A stretch of DNA of 64,000 bases. It comes from Anthoceros angustus. Taxonomy: Eukaryota; Streptophyta; Anthocerotopsida; Anthocerotales; Anthocerotaceae. The position numbers were made by a program, and so were the translations under genes. The DNA lies in assembly GCA_010909165.1 (NCBI GenBank), contig VJWM01000019.1:1488001-1552000 (forward strand), written 5' to 3'. Below, one piece after another: positions 23,801 to 35,553 of the stretch. A model generated the notes under the pieces. It had not been told where the DNA came from and did not search any database. It saw nothing but the letters and a program-made list of their open reading frames with translations. Numbering within the stretch: position 1 is the first letter of the stretch; each line of letters begins with the position of its first letter.

Positions 23801-24305
23801 TGCTCACCTTGACGGAGTCCATGGAGGGGTCCCGCTGCTTGTTGTCCGCCGCGTTCACAAGAATCTCATCAAAAATCTTGTACAAACCAGGCACGTAGGA
23901 CACATTCCGCTGCACCATCTTCCCGTCCTCGTACACCCACAGCAGCTGCGTGTGCTTCTCCACGCTCCCGACGTAGGTGTCCGGGCGCAGCAGAATGTGC
24001 TCCAGCTGCGACTTCTTCTGGTACATCTCCTCTATCGTCTTCCCATTGTGCGCCAGCAGCGGTGCGGGCGCCGGCGCCTCCCCCGCCTCCACATTGAAGG
24101 CGGAGCTGGACTGCAGAGGCCGGGCCACCTTCTTGGCCGCGGGCGCCTTCCCGGCCTTGGCCTTGGCGACCTGGAGCACCACAAGGCCAAAAACCGGTCA
24201 CCGAAACGCAGCATTTCACAAGAATATGCAGCTGCCTGCTAGCAGCCCACCCACCTTCTTCACCACGGCCCCGACATTCTCCTGGTCAAGCAAGGCTTCC
24301 ATCAT
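17893..24305 (-). CDS. TOP2: DNA topoisomerase II (ATP-hydrolysing, type IIA)
   Basis: 22 exons: 24305..24255, 24170..23550, 23454..23165, 23072..23006, 22908..22638, 22552..22353, 22265..22056, 21950..21837, 21734..21624, 21544..21380, 21297..21112, 21023..20868, 20788..20655, 20572..20404, 20312..20124, 20050..19864, 19768..19719, 19651..19211, 19118..18962, 18864..18812, 18737..18644, 18548..17893. 1523 residues, all phases consistent. GHKL ATPase motifs DEILVNAADNKQRD and GRNGYGAKLANIFS, TOPRIM motifs LTEGDSAKSFA and DQDHDGSHIKG, the GLGTSTSKEGKEYF block, and the catalytic tyrosine (about Tyr824) in SARYVFTCL. The C-terminus alternates acidic patches and Lys/Ala-rich basic stretches, as usual for eukaryotes. 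It passes DNA duplexes through a transient double-strand break in the nucleus. One intron, after exon 12, uses a GC donor. Confidence 0.96.
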
Positions 24306-24774
24306 GGTTGCAAAGAAAGCCTGTCAGCAGAGCAGAAATTTCGTGGCGCTGCAGAAACGCGAAGAGAGGAATGCGAGCGGGAGAGCGGGAAGGCGCGATG
24401 GCGAAGCGCCGCGCTTAAATCCCAGCGGCCCAGGCAAGCGTGGTGCCTGCAGGGAAGACAGACAAACAAGAGAAGACACGCAAATGAACAGGAGACGGAG
24501 GCGACAATGGAGCCCAGAGCCTGCTCTATACTCGCCTCCAAAACCTCCAAACAAGCTCTTCAAATTTTGAATTTGGTGACCTGCCCGAAAATCATGTGAC
24601 CGTTATCACTATATGGACTGTATCACATGCAAAGTTTGAAAACATATCCTACATAACTTGTACAACTCAGGAACTCACCCCGTGAAGGGAAGGACAGAAT
24701 CTTGGGAGACGCTGCAGCATCAAAGCCCTGAGCATCTACCCTTAGACGCCGTCTGTTGGCATGCTAGCCGGCGT
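24306..24774. other. TOP2 upstream / ERMP1 downstream spacer
   Basis: 469 bp between two genes on the same strand. It must hold the TOP2 promoter and the 3' UTR of the peptidase gene. A purine-rich stretch at 24350-24440 and AT-rich DNA at 24550-24660 are visible, with no clear core element. Confidence 0.5.
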
Positions 24775-27700
24775 CTATTTCAGCTTGGCTACGTAGGCGA
24801 GGGGGTAAGGGGAGGTGGATTTCCCGAACGGACTGCAATGCGGGAGCTTGCTCTCGATCCTGGCCACATGCTCGGTGACGAGGTTCACATCTGTTCTGAG
24901 CTTCAGCAGGTCTTCTTCGAGCTCCTGGTCTGAGGCAGGGCTAGGAGGCTTGGGCCACCAGTAGAGAGTTAGGCGGAATTTGTGAGGTCCGAGCTGGTCG
25001 GTTGTGTATTGGATCTGATGCCATCCCTTGACGCCGATGATTTCTTCGAGAGGAACTGACGTTGTCCAGGTCTCTGGTGAAGTGGAACCAAAAGACGGGG
25101 TTCTTGTTAGGGCACAAGGGTCAAGTAGGGGCTTGTTACAGTCGTAGGAGGGGACGGGCACTGACCTTGGTTAGGGTTTGCGCTTTCGATGCTGAGATTC
25201 TGGATTTTGTTGGTGTTGATGGCGAGTTGCCACCGGTGTGAGGATGCTGTGTTGATGACCACTGTAGTGGCTCTCACATCGTCTTCCACCTTGTCGTTGG
25301 TTACCAGGAGTGATGGTCGTTCTTGCCATAGACTGCTGTCGAGGTTGACGGGTTTTGTGCAGCCGTACTTTACGGCATAGCTTGCAAAGTCTGGACCACC
25401 TTTCTGGCAAGTGAAACCCTCGTCTGAGAGGAAGTCGAGTTCGTAGTCAAGGTTGCCGGGGGTTCCGGATGCAAGAGAGATGTAAGCCTTTCCTGGTGTT
25501 CCGTCACTGCCTGTTTCAATAACGTGGACAACCTGTTGAACAACGGAACAGTGTCAGGTTGAAGTGTTGGTCTAATAAGAACCACTTCAGAATTGCAGCT
25601 TCGAAGTCATGCTGTGCATGTAAGCCATGAGGGATAGGGGATGTGATCTCACATTAATTGCTCTTCCGATTTCGGGAGTGAAAGCTGGAAAAGTTTGGCA
25701 AAACACCAGCAGAAGGGCTCCAGCAGCCACTAAGAAGCAGCCGGGAATGACCCCTCGCACGCCACCTAAAAAACAAACCTTGTAAAGTAACTTGGTAAAC
25801 AGGTTAGCTACCTCGATGAGGCTCAAGCATCTGAGCAAAGAAATGTCAGCTTACCCCATCGGTGAACAAATGGCCAGAAGTATGTGAACCACAAGCAGAT
25901 AATAACAGAGATCAGCCCAGCTACCAGAAGATTCCCGACCCAATCGGGAGTACCACCAGGAAACCTGCAAAATGGACAGGTATGTCAGATGCAGCTGAAA
26001 GCAAAGAAACAAGTCCCTGAAGTCTTGACAACCTGGAAGACCCAAGGAATGAGAAACACCTGTCAAATCGCACCAGATTGGCAATCATGAACTGGGGTAA
26101 AACGAAGATGACATCTGCACTCAAGATTGTGGGCGGAATTACACCAACCCAGAAGGACAACAAGCTCAAAGGTTTCCTGGATTGTCTTCCGCGGGCGTGA
26201 TAGTTCAGAAGAATATCTACACAACGGCAGGAACCTCGGTTAGCCACAACAAACTGCAATGCATGCAAGAGAGTTAGCAAATTATCCACTCAATTCCCGG
26301 CAAACTTACAGGCGGCAGCAGGAAAAAGCAACCAGGACAGTGCCAGATACGAAGACCCTGCATTCACTGACGTGCCAAGTGCAAGGACTCCCATCCACTG
26401 TACAAGACCTGCCTTGTACGACCACCTTTCTGCTTCCACCTCCACTAGGTAGTGATCGACTCCAGCTTCAGATGAATGGACTTTGCGCAGATGGTTCAGC
26501 AAAACAGTTCTCCCAACCCAGTTGCCAATAAGAGCACCAAGCAAGGCAGGTGCCCCGAAAAGACCAATGCATAACCAGGGATTGGCAATAAACGCTATTG
26601 CATGAGAGCCCAAACGAGGCACGATAAACGAGATGATCACGGCAAACAATATCGATGATCCCCAAGTAAGCAGAAGAGTCACGAGAGCCAGAAACAAGGA
26701 TATTGCAGCTGGCAAACCATAAGGCAGGACTGATGCAACAAAAAGGAGCAGCGACTGTAATACCACAGATCTGTGAAGCACGTTTGCAAATTCCTTCGTG
26801 TATGCGACAGCATACTGGCCCTGCAGTAAGACAAGACCATGGTTGAAAAGAAAGGGCTAAACCACAACAATGTTAAATCAACCAGCAGCTACTTCAGCAC
26901 TTACCAAAATGTCAAAATAGACCATGTCCATCTTGTTTTGTAATGAATGAAGTTGAGTGGCATTCTGTCTAGGTACAGCTGACAGTTCTGGAGATGATGA
27001 AACTTCTCTAAGAAGAGCCAACAAATTGTCTCCAGAATGCTGCAGGGACCCACTTCTTAGCAACTCTACCTTGTCATTCTGGAGGCAACAAACAAAACAG
27101 GAAGTCAGGGCAAATGCGAACCACGTAAAAACTTTGCCACCGCACAGACACACAATGCTGAAGTCTCTGGACGCCATATCATAAGCCAACACAATTGTAT
27201 CGCTTCACACCTTGGTATGGTAGATGGCAAAATTCCCCATGAAAGCAAAGTCAAGACCAGAAAGTCCTGCAACCTCCCTGTACACCTGGAAATCGGTTGC
27301 AGACTTTATTTGTCCCGATTGAAATACATCCTGCATGACAAGCAGCACCAACCGCATGAATCACAAAAGGTCACGAAGACCTTGGAATATTGCAAGGCTC
27401 GTGATTATCAGGGAGGATGTTTCTCCACCAATAGATATTCCCAGGACCAATCCAAGGAGTACAATTGGGTACTTAAAACGGAGGGAAGACAGCAAGGCTG
27501 TAAATATCCAGTTAAACACTGGAACGTGCTACAGGATGAGCGAGATTCAAAAACACAATGCAGGCTCACATTACCTGTGACATTATTTGAAGTGCCGGAG
27601 AAGGAGCGACTTTAGTAAAAGCCTCAAGTAACCACTTATCAGGAGCCTGCAATAACGACACTGCAAAGCCTGAAAGGCAGCTCCTAACAGAGAATTGGAA

Positions 27701-28856
27701 ATACACAGAGAGCCATGACATGAGGTGGAGAAAGTACCTGAAAGAGAACGAACCTCCCACCCACGCCATTAGATTCGAGGTCTACGAAGGCTCTGATGGA
27801 ATTTCTCCAAGGATGCTGGAAAGGAAACAGATGTGTAACATACCAGAAAGTCTTAACCAGTTGCTGACATGGCACAAGAGAGATGAGATGGACAGCCTTG
27901 TCCCATTGACTGAAGCTACAGGGCACTCAGGTTCTGGATGAGCTGAAACCCACCTGTGTGATAAAAGAATGAGCACCGTTCAGCCCTTCTTCCTCCCCCG
28001 TGTTAAATAAAAATACTACCGAGTTCTCAAATGTGCGGCCTGACTGAGTAAGCGTACGAAGAAGCTCCAACATAACTGCTACACATGAACTACAGTCTCC
28101 AGCTCCTGCCCTGAAAAAACCAACAGAGTCTGCAATTTATCACATGAAGAAGCCAAATTTCACACAGAAGCAGTTGTACTGTCGTCAAACTCACGTTGTC
28201 ACAACAGAGTCGATATGTGAAGAGACCAGAAAAGCGTTCTGATGTGATGAGTCTTCCTTAGGACCAACTCGAACGACCACTGACTTCAGATTAGAATACG
28301 CCAAAGTCTTCCCATAAAACAGTCCTCCCCGAAGCCGATTGTACCCAGTTGCATCAAACTCACTGATTTCTACATCCAAACCAGGGTCAGCTCGCAGTTG
28401 CACCAACCTGACTTGAGATAGCACGTACTGCAACAACAAGACAAGATTCATAAGCACGGCAGTCCAAACCATCCAAAACGGAACCCATCTGCAAATACTC
28501 AAGCCTAAATATCCTACCTTCACAGCCTGTTCCAGGCCATCAGAACCCACTGGGTGGGGACCAACTGCAGTCAAGGCCTTAACATGCGCCAAAGCCCTCT
28601 CCTCTGAAAATTGAGCCAGCCCAGCAGCGCGGGCGGACTTTGCTTCTGGCAGCTTATTCTGATACTGATGCACAAAATAGGCTCCATAGAGCAACACCAC
28701 AAGCATGGTAGTCCAATCCAGAGCACCCCTCCAAGCTTTTTTAATTTGCCGTCTGGGCCGTTGCAAGCCATGGGAACTGGGCTCCTCCTTCCCAGAAGCG
28801 TCCCCTTCTGACGTGTTCTGCTGGACCCGCTTAGAGCGGTTTCTAACCGCAGCCAT
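24775..28856 (-). CDS. Endoplasmic reticulum metallopeptidase 1-like, M28 family
   Basis: Thirteen exons: 28856..28518, 28427..28195, 28110..27954, 27815..27738, 27646..27575, 27330..27211, 27078..26905, 26820..26310, 26216..26060, 25964..25855, 25765..25653, 25532..25166, 25073..24775. 909 residues, close to the family norm; phases agree. An N-terminal transmembrane helix (about 50-66) precedes a lumenal M28 domain with the expected zinc ligands: His184 and Asp186 in SSHIDS, Asp196 in GAGDCSS, the GEEEGLNG glutamates (230-232), and His331 in YHTK. About six to nine hydrophobic helices follow (ALVTLLLTWGSSILF, GLISVIICLWFTYFW and others), then a lumenal C-terminal domain. Animal ERMP1 is an ER aminopeptidase-like protein; the substrate in plants is not known. 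Weakest junction: exon 8 to exon 9, where the acceptor after cgttgtgtag was chosen because it restores phase and the conserved AY.LL motif. Confidence 0.92.
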
Positions 28857-29015
28857 CTCCTCTACCACAAATTCAGCCAACCACCACACCCTGGGACTGG
28901 GAAGAGGAAGAGTAAAAATCGAAGCGGAAGCCCATCAGTCTATGCATAAATAGCGCAATTTCCAACTTGTTGACTCACAAGAGCTTGACAACGCTGGTCT
29001 CGCGGTCAGGGACTC

Positions 29016-29481
29016 ATGTCCTGTTACACATGGATCATGCTCGGTGAAAGCCGCAGAAATACTCATTTGGTGTTTTCCAATCTCGGTGGAGCAGAAGAAG
29101 AAGAAAATTATCCACAAGAAATCTGTTTTCACATTCACGCTGGAGACTGTCGTGACCTCTGCAGGGGACCGTGGTACAGACGGGGATTCCCAAACGGAGC
29201 CCATTGTCCGGACCACTCCTATTCTGCAGGTGAGAAGCAAAGCTGCTGGATTTGGGCTTTCCTGACGACGGCTACAACAATTTGCCGGCAGCATCTCAGT
29301 TTACAGCTCCTTCATAGCTGCTCCGAATACTTCCTTCCATGGTCTCCGCCCGGATGTGAAGCCGTTCAATTCTTCCTTGGCCAAGCATGATGACGAATTT
29401 GTCGTACCTATGAATCATGGTAGCGGGGTCCTGGTGGAAGTTGCTTCTCGAAGGAAGGATGTGGAGAGGTTGCGGGTTTAA
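29016..29481 (+). CDS. Doubtful two-exon gene or gene remnant
   Basis: Exons 29016..29229 and 29300..29481 join in phase (1) with a gtgaga donor and an atctcag acceptor to give 131 residues ending ...VASRRKDVERLRV and TAA. After that TAA the same frame stays open to 29654 (VPRQCEVDDQIESL..., HFEGCLSHLQP). So either a stop codon has interrupted a longer protein or I have the splice wrong. It diverges from the ERMP1-like gene with 159 bp between starts. No family recognised; a minus-strand frame (29296-29559) overlaps it and begins with GTG. Confidence 0.2.
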
Positions 29482-29755
29482 GGAACTGGGCTTCAGATTC
29501 AGCAAATTACAGTCCCGAGGCAGTGTGAAGTAGATGATCAAATTGAATCGCTTCGCCACGAGGATGGTGAAGTGGGCTCATATCATTTTGAGGGCTGCCT
29601 ATCACATCTCCAGCCAAGAATACTACCTTCTGGCTCCAGCTTGCTCGACCTGTAGGTGACCATTCTTTCAGGTGGTCTGTCGGTGGGCGGGAAGCGGTGG
29701 GGGATGGAGCTTTAAATCTCTAAAATTAAAACGTTTAAAAGATTTCGATCGATCG

Positions 29756-29828
29756 GGTCCCATGGTGTAGTGGTCATCACGTCTGCTTTACACGCAGAAG
29801 GTCGCGAGTTCGATCCTCGCTGGGGCCA
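29756..29828 (+). tRNA. tRNA-Val(UAC): tRNA-Val (anticodon UAC)
   Basis: Full cloverleaf of 73 nt without intron. The acceptor stem is ggtccca paired with tggggcc (one G-U), with discriminator A. The D arm is ggtg-tagtggtca-tcac. The anticodon arm is tctgc-tttacac-gcaga with TAC at positions 34-36. The T arm is gcgag-ttcgatc-ctcgc. Box A (tggtgtagtgg) and box B (ggttcgatcc-like) are internal. A pol III stop (actttt) lies about 30 bp downstream. It reads valine GUA codons. Confidence 0.97.
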
Positions 29829-30107
29829 CTTAACGCAGTTCGAGATTACCCAAGGACTACTTTTGAGTCTACTTCTCATTTCGTTACATGGTGATGTCGC
29901 ATCTTGAATCGGATTTGATTATTGATTTACTGCATGGTTGTTGTCTCTTAATTTGTCGGGATGGCTAGCGCTTTCCTTCCGAGTAAAGCACTTGTTTAGC
30001 CACGTAATGCAAAGTGTGGAGCAGGAGTCGATGCTGCCACAAGGATGCTGTGGTTGGGGGCTTGGTGAGTTGCCTTGGAGCTGATTGCGATCATACATGT
30101 CACAGCG

Positions 30108-30760
30108 ATGGCTCGGTCCACGTTCTTGGGAAACGCGAGATCCTTTGTGAGCAACGCTCTCGGTGGAGTGAAAGGGCCTACCAACTTGGCGGCATGGGCC
30201 GTTGCAGGTGTCGCCGCCTACTTCCTCTGGGTGAAGCCTGGAAGGGAGGAGAGGCAGCGGCAAGAGGTCAGTCATTCGCCGCACAACTGCAGCTGCTGGT
30301 TTTGCTGCTCGGGTTTCTGTGCTAATTCAGGTCTCGTAGGGGGTGGCCAGGATAAATGTCGAGTCCATTAGGTCTTGCAGGAAAGGTCTGCACCTACTGC
30401 CGGATTGTATGTTTGCTTTCGTGTCGTGCCGTGCCCTGTGAAGCCTATGGCAATGGTAGAGAGGCGATTCGTACAACCGCCGGTCATGTTCAAGGCATTC
30501 AATACCACATGGTGGTGCCTGCTTTGCTGATTGTCATGTGTGTAATTTTTGTACTGCACATGCAGGAAAGAGCTGCCCGTGCAAGAGAGCAGGACCGCTT
30601 TCGTTATGTTGAGCGGACGAGGCCCATTCCTGATCCACAGGTAAAAATTACTCTTTTGTCCAGACTTGTGTCTTCAGAGATTCCAGAGTGATATGACCCT
30701 CTGTTGCTGACTGATCTTGGGCAGGAGACTGGGCTCATCCGGGGTAAAGGGAAGGATTGA
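30108..30760 (+). CDS. Conserved-looking small membrane protein, 89 residues, function unknown
   Basis: Exons 30108..30266, 30566..30640 and 30725..30760, all phase 0, with donors gtcagt and gtaaaa and acceptors tgcag and gcag. The product starts MARSTFLGNARSFVSNALGG, has one hydrophobic helix (NLAAWAVAGVAAYFLWV, about 31-47), then a charged tail rich in Arg/Glu (REERQRQE|ERAARAREQDRFRYVE) and ends GLIRGKGKD. The amphipathic Arg/Ser N-terminus and single helix suggest a mitochondrial or plastid inner-membrane protein, but that is inference. The clean exon structure makes it a real gene; I do not recognise the family. Confidence 0.6.
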
Positions 30761-31599
30761 ATTGGGACCGGTCTCAGCTGAGATGGTATCGGCATTGTAC
30801 CTTTAAGTTTGGAGAGGCTGGGATAGAACAGACTGTAGGATCTTTGAATCCTATTTGTTGGAACGGGCTCATTCCCTGTTCAGTTCCCGAGCACACTCAA
30901 GAAACCAACCAGTCTGACTGAGGGAGCTTCGCCAAAGTTTCATGTGGAACATGGTCTGCTGGATGAATCTGATACACATTTCATCTAACTCCAGTATCGA
31001 AAGCTGAGTCATCTAATTACTCTGTGGAAATAAACGTATCAGAACTGGATGCCACAGATTTCATTTGGAACCGAGAAGCTAGAATGCTGCAATGCTACAC
31101 TTGTCTCACGTCGTCACACGTTCTGCTTGACAGACTCTTCCTATGATGGGAATTCGGGAATGGTTGGATTGTCAAAACACAAGAAATGATATATGTACTT
31201 ATGACACAGCGAGTGATACAAAATGCTTTAGAGTGGGGACAGTGTGTGCCAGTTGCCAGTGTCTATATTCACACAACTGGCACCGTACTACACGTGTCGA
31301 CGTCGTTAATATTATGTGCAAGCAGCTTCCAAAAGCGGCTTACAAATGAATGTTGGTTTTCGTTCTACTTACATTAGACTAGACGTCGTAAATTTTTCTA
31401 CTAGTGCACAAGTCAGCCAATTTGCAAAACGTGCTCAGTGTTCAGAGTAGCAGCCACCCTCCCCATATGTCCCCGTGCTGTTCCGTGGAAGTGGCTCCTC
31501 TAGTCGCATCCATTCCTATCTCGGATAGACTAGCTCCATTTGTCAGCTTAAGTCGATTTCCAGTCACCTATATAAGTACAGTCCGCTCTGAGTAGTCAA
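30761..31599. other. Convergent intergenic spacer
   Basis: Between the 3' ends of the small membrane-protein gene and the MSL-like channel. No coding frame, RNA or repeat seen. Presumably it holds two 3' UTRs. Confidence 0.5.
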
Positions 31600-34500
31600 T
31601 TAAGTACCGCCCCCATTTCCATTTCTCGGAGTGACCAGTTCCCTAGGTTCTGTTGAAGGAGATTTATCCTCGCCCAGAGGAAGTGTTCGCTTGGGACCGT
31701 CCAAGGCAACCCCAAGAATCAACATATCATCCACGGATGGAGACCTCGGGATTGAAGAAGCCCCTGACGTCTGAATCCTCTGATCACTTGTTGAAGGCAA
31801 CTCATCATCCAGCGGTAATGTTCGTTTTGGCCCATCTATGGCGACTCCAAGTAGAACATTTTCTTCCAAGGACTGAGGCATCTGTACAGGTGAAACTCTC
31901 TCATCTGCAGCACTACCAGTAGAAGCTCTGTGATTTGGGTGCATATATTCCTGTTTCTCTGGAACACCTGAGGAAGGACTTTGCTGCCTCCATGGATCAT
32001 CACTTTCAGCATTTTCCAAACCGCCTACCGAGTCTGACTTTCCCTTCGATGATATCGGATCACTTGGTGCTGGCGATAACTTATCAGCCCCAGTCTCTTT
32101 CATAAGTAGCTCTGCATCAGTCAACTTAACCTCTGTTGGCAGCTTTTCACTAGCTGGTTTAGATGGAGTCCTCTCTCCAGGAGGCCTCTTCACATTCTGC
32201 ATGGTCTGCTCCTGGGTAGTCTCAGTGCCTTTACTTGTAAGAATCTCACCCCTTGTGACAGCCTGTTCGCTGGCACTTTTAGTCCCACCCTTCTCAATTC
32301 CGTTCTTCACTCGCATTTTTTCATTGGAAGCTTTACCTGTGAGCTTGTCCCCTGATGAAATATCACCATATGGCCCTGAGTCAAGAGGCCCCTCAGGAAT
32401 CTTTGCGGGAGGCTTCTCAAATGCAGCTCCAAGCAGAGTAATATCTCCAGCATTAAGGCCCATAGAGTCTAGACCCTCCAGCTGCGGCTTTGGAGCTGAT
32501 GGCTGGAGAGGTGACTCGACAGCCGATGCAACAGCTGCAGCTGTGGAAACACCTTTTGTTTCTGCAGCAGCCGTAACTTTCTCTTTTACCTCAGGTCCTT
32601 TCACATCCACACCAGCAACTACTTTGTCTTTTAAGTCCACCTTAGGAATAGAATCCGCCTCTTCAACTCCCAAGGAAACCTTCTTGGGTGTGCTAGATCT
32701 GTCAGCCCCATTCTCAACAGACTCAGCTTTCACTTTCACAAGCTCCTTATCCTCATCAGCACTCGTGACAGCTGCTTCAACTAGGAGGAAGGGCCGGTTA
32801 GTCTCGCTCCGAGCCGTCACATCACGGAAGGGCGAGTGTCGAGACTCATTCTCATCCATAAGTCGCTGCACCGATCGGATTGGAGTAGCAAGACGGGCAT
32901 GATGGTGACTGATAACCTTCAGAAGATCCAGTAGTATCACCTCCTGCAAAATGCAATGTGTGATGAAGTAAATGACTGCAATAATAGGACAGACAGAAGC
33001 CAGAGTCTATCACAACGAGCAGATTTGAGGAAGGATTTCATTGAGTTTCCACCTTCACCCGAAGATACTCCTCAAAATGGGGGGTCTTCACAAAGCAGGA
33101 CACCAAAATCTGTCATCGCAAATTATGCTCAGGATCAGGACCTGTCACAGCTTCCAGAGCAAAAGAAAAAAATAGCATTAAGAAGGGTGCATGAAGATTC
33201 AAAGAGCACCAACCAGAAGTGCCTGATTTTCAGGATCAATGTTGTCAAAAAATACTCTGCGATGCAATCTGTGTTGCTCAACACTGGGGTGTTTTGCCAA
33301 GACTTTGCGCATGTCAGCTACAATGTGCTGCACACAACAGGCCCAAGACATGCACAATCAGAGACCATTGCAGGATTTCACGGATAGGTTCCTTACTCTA
33401 AGAAATTCCTCAGGGCTTTGAGCTGCAGCATTCAAGACACTGACCTTTATTTTGTTGACATCCAGATGGCTGATGCCAAAATGAGTTTTAATTCGCCAAT
33501 GGCTTTTTTGAGTCAAATTACGAACAACACTAACAGTGAACTTGTGATTTGGTATGTGCACTGCCTCGCGATCATCACCCCTGATAACTGTGGGAGACCA
33601 CCATCCAACATGCTGCACGAAATAGGCAAAGTCAACCCATATGCATCTGCCTCCCCACCCAAGTATATCAATCAAGTAAAGCAATTGCATTCAGAAGCTC
33701 TAAGCAGAGCATAAGAAACGATATTGATGTACTAGGACAAAACAACTATTGACAAAATCAGTACAGAACATGGTACACACCTCCACGGTCCCAGAAACTT
33801 CTTGACCTTCTATTTTAGTCTGGATCCATTCACTCTCCACAAATGGTCGTGTGGCATGTATCATCACACTGGAAAGAAAATTTGTAAAAATCTGGATCAT
33901 AGAACACCAGAAGTTAAAACGGCATGTGAATCTCTCCTTATCACCCAAATTCCTGCAACTGGAAATTGATTACTGCTAGATTACATTTAAGAAGGGGAAT
34001 GAAACCGACAATCAGCTTACATGGTTCCAAAAGAGAAAAATACCTCTCGACCAGCAAGTGTCAACAGGACAGTTCCAAATCCACCGGCAGTGATCCACTT
34101 CTGGGTGGAAAATCCGAGCAGCTCCATGAACAAGCAAACAGCTGCCACCCAAACTGATGTATAAACCGTATTCCCTATGAACTGCACTCCAACCTGGCAA
34201 AGAAATCCACAGGAACGAATTTGTCAGGCTTAAAACTTTGAATTGAGCCCACGAATTTGCCAAAAACAAGAGAGATAAAACGGCCAGAGGGATGAGGCGG
34301 CATGCACGTACATTTCTAGCTTCTTGAGAATCTTGGCGCTCCATCATGAACTTCTGGATCTGCTGTGTAAGGCTGCAACGGACAAGAAAGCCTAACCCTG
34401 TTACTACAGATGTCATCACACAATCGAGAAGGAGTACTACTGTCTACTACGAGCAATCTGATACGAGGCATCTCGACAAGCACAGGCATGAAGGCCATCT

Positions 34501-35553
34501 CGACAAGCACGTGCACGAAGGCCTAAGTCAGAAAACAAGATTACCTGGCCGTACACACTGCAAAAGCCAGAACAGTCGACAGCGACCTCACAAAATTTAC
34601 AAAACGTTGCTTGATGGCATTACTAGCTTCTGTTGACAACACAAGGGGGTCAACGGCTCTGCCACACAATGAATTATTAGAAAATTGTAAACCCGGTTAA
34701 GGAACATCCCATAAGTTAGAAGGTGACAGGACGGCTCTCAAGCACAATACCTGCAGATAACAATCACTCCGATCCACAAAAGGATGGGTCTGAGGTAGGA
34801 CGCCATCAGGTACTGAGTAAGGCTGTTCTCCCAGCTTTTCTCGCTTCTCTGCAAAGCCAACAATCAAACTGGAGTAAGCCCGTGAGCACACGCTTCGACA
34901 AAGGCCTTCAAACATGCCAGCAGGACATTAAACAGCTGCATGAGGACAAACCTGGAAAAACGTTTTGCGGAGCTGTCTCACAAACGGTCCAAGCCCCCAT
35001 ACCGAGAAGGCGATCAAACCAAGAGCTGGGACAGTTTGGACCACCGTAGGGTGTGCCTTCAGAATCAAAAGAGCCCTGCCCACCACTAGCCAAAAAAGTG
35101 AATAATCCAGGAACTCCACATCCAAGGCAGAGGACGAAAAAGCCAGCTGCGTCCAGACTAACATTCCCCCAAAAAAAAACATAGCCCTCCTTACCTAGCA
35201 ACCACCACACTCAACCCCTTCACCGCAGCCAGAGACGCCTGCTTGACCTGCCCCTTCACTACCGGAAGGTCGAACACCAACGACGCGGACGCGCACGGAA
35301 CAGGCGCCACATGACACCTCGCAGCTGCTGGCTTCATTTCCACTCGCCGCCAGAGCTGGGAGCACCACGGGTCTTGAAGCAACGGCGTCGTCCGTAACTG
35401 CGTCACCACACAGCAGCGCGCATTCAGCACCAACCCCCCTTCCCCAACCCCCGAAAATCCCACACAGAAACGCGAGCAAAACAACTTACACCCAGCGGCC
35501 CTCCGCAACCCAACCGGGACGACCCCGGCAGCTGCAACCCCAACCCCTGCCAT
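31600..35553 (-). CDS. MscS-like mechanosensitive channel of the plastid MSL2/MSL3 type
   Basis: Eleven exons: 35553..35195, 35075..34952, 34848..34751, 34658..34545, 34372..34312, 34193..34044, 33891..33781, 33612..33445, 33327..33214, 33109..33053, 32943..31600. 899 residues, consistent phases. ATG 35553 begins an Ala/Arg-rich transit-like region; an in-frame GTG upstream is ignored. Membrane helices include [45 protein letters not shown] and [18 protein letters not shown]. The pore and MscS core follow ([66 protein letters not shown]). MSL2/3 sit in the plastid envelope, release osmotic stress and shape plastid size and division. The tail encoded by the last exon (about 447 residues) is longer than in Arabidopsis and carries three copies of an [19 protein letters not shown] motif. 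Confidence 0.93.

Noticed and set aside
23532-24242. Plus-strand frame of 236 codons rich in His, Leu and Val
   Set aside because: Exact antisense shadow of the GC-rich second exon of TOP2.
32201-32902. Plus-strand frame of 233 codons, Ser/Phe-rich
   Set aside because: Antisense of the last MSL exon; composition mirrors its Glu/Lys/Ser codons.
35191-35479. Alternative N-terminal frame for the MSL gene
   Set aside because: Frame from ATG 35553 joins exon 2 in correct phase at 35195/35075; the overlapping Cys/Gly-rich frame does not.
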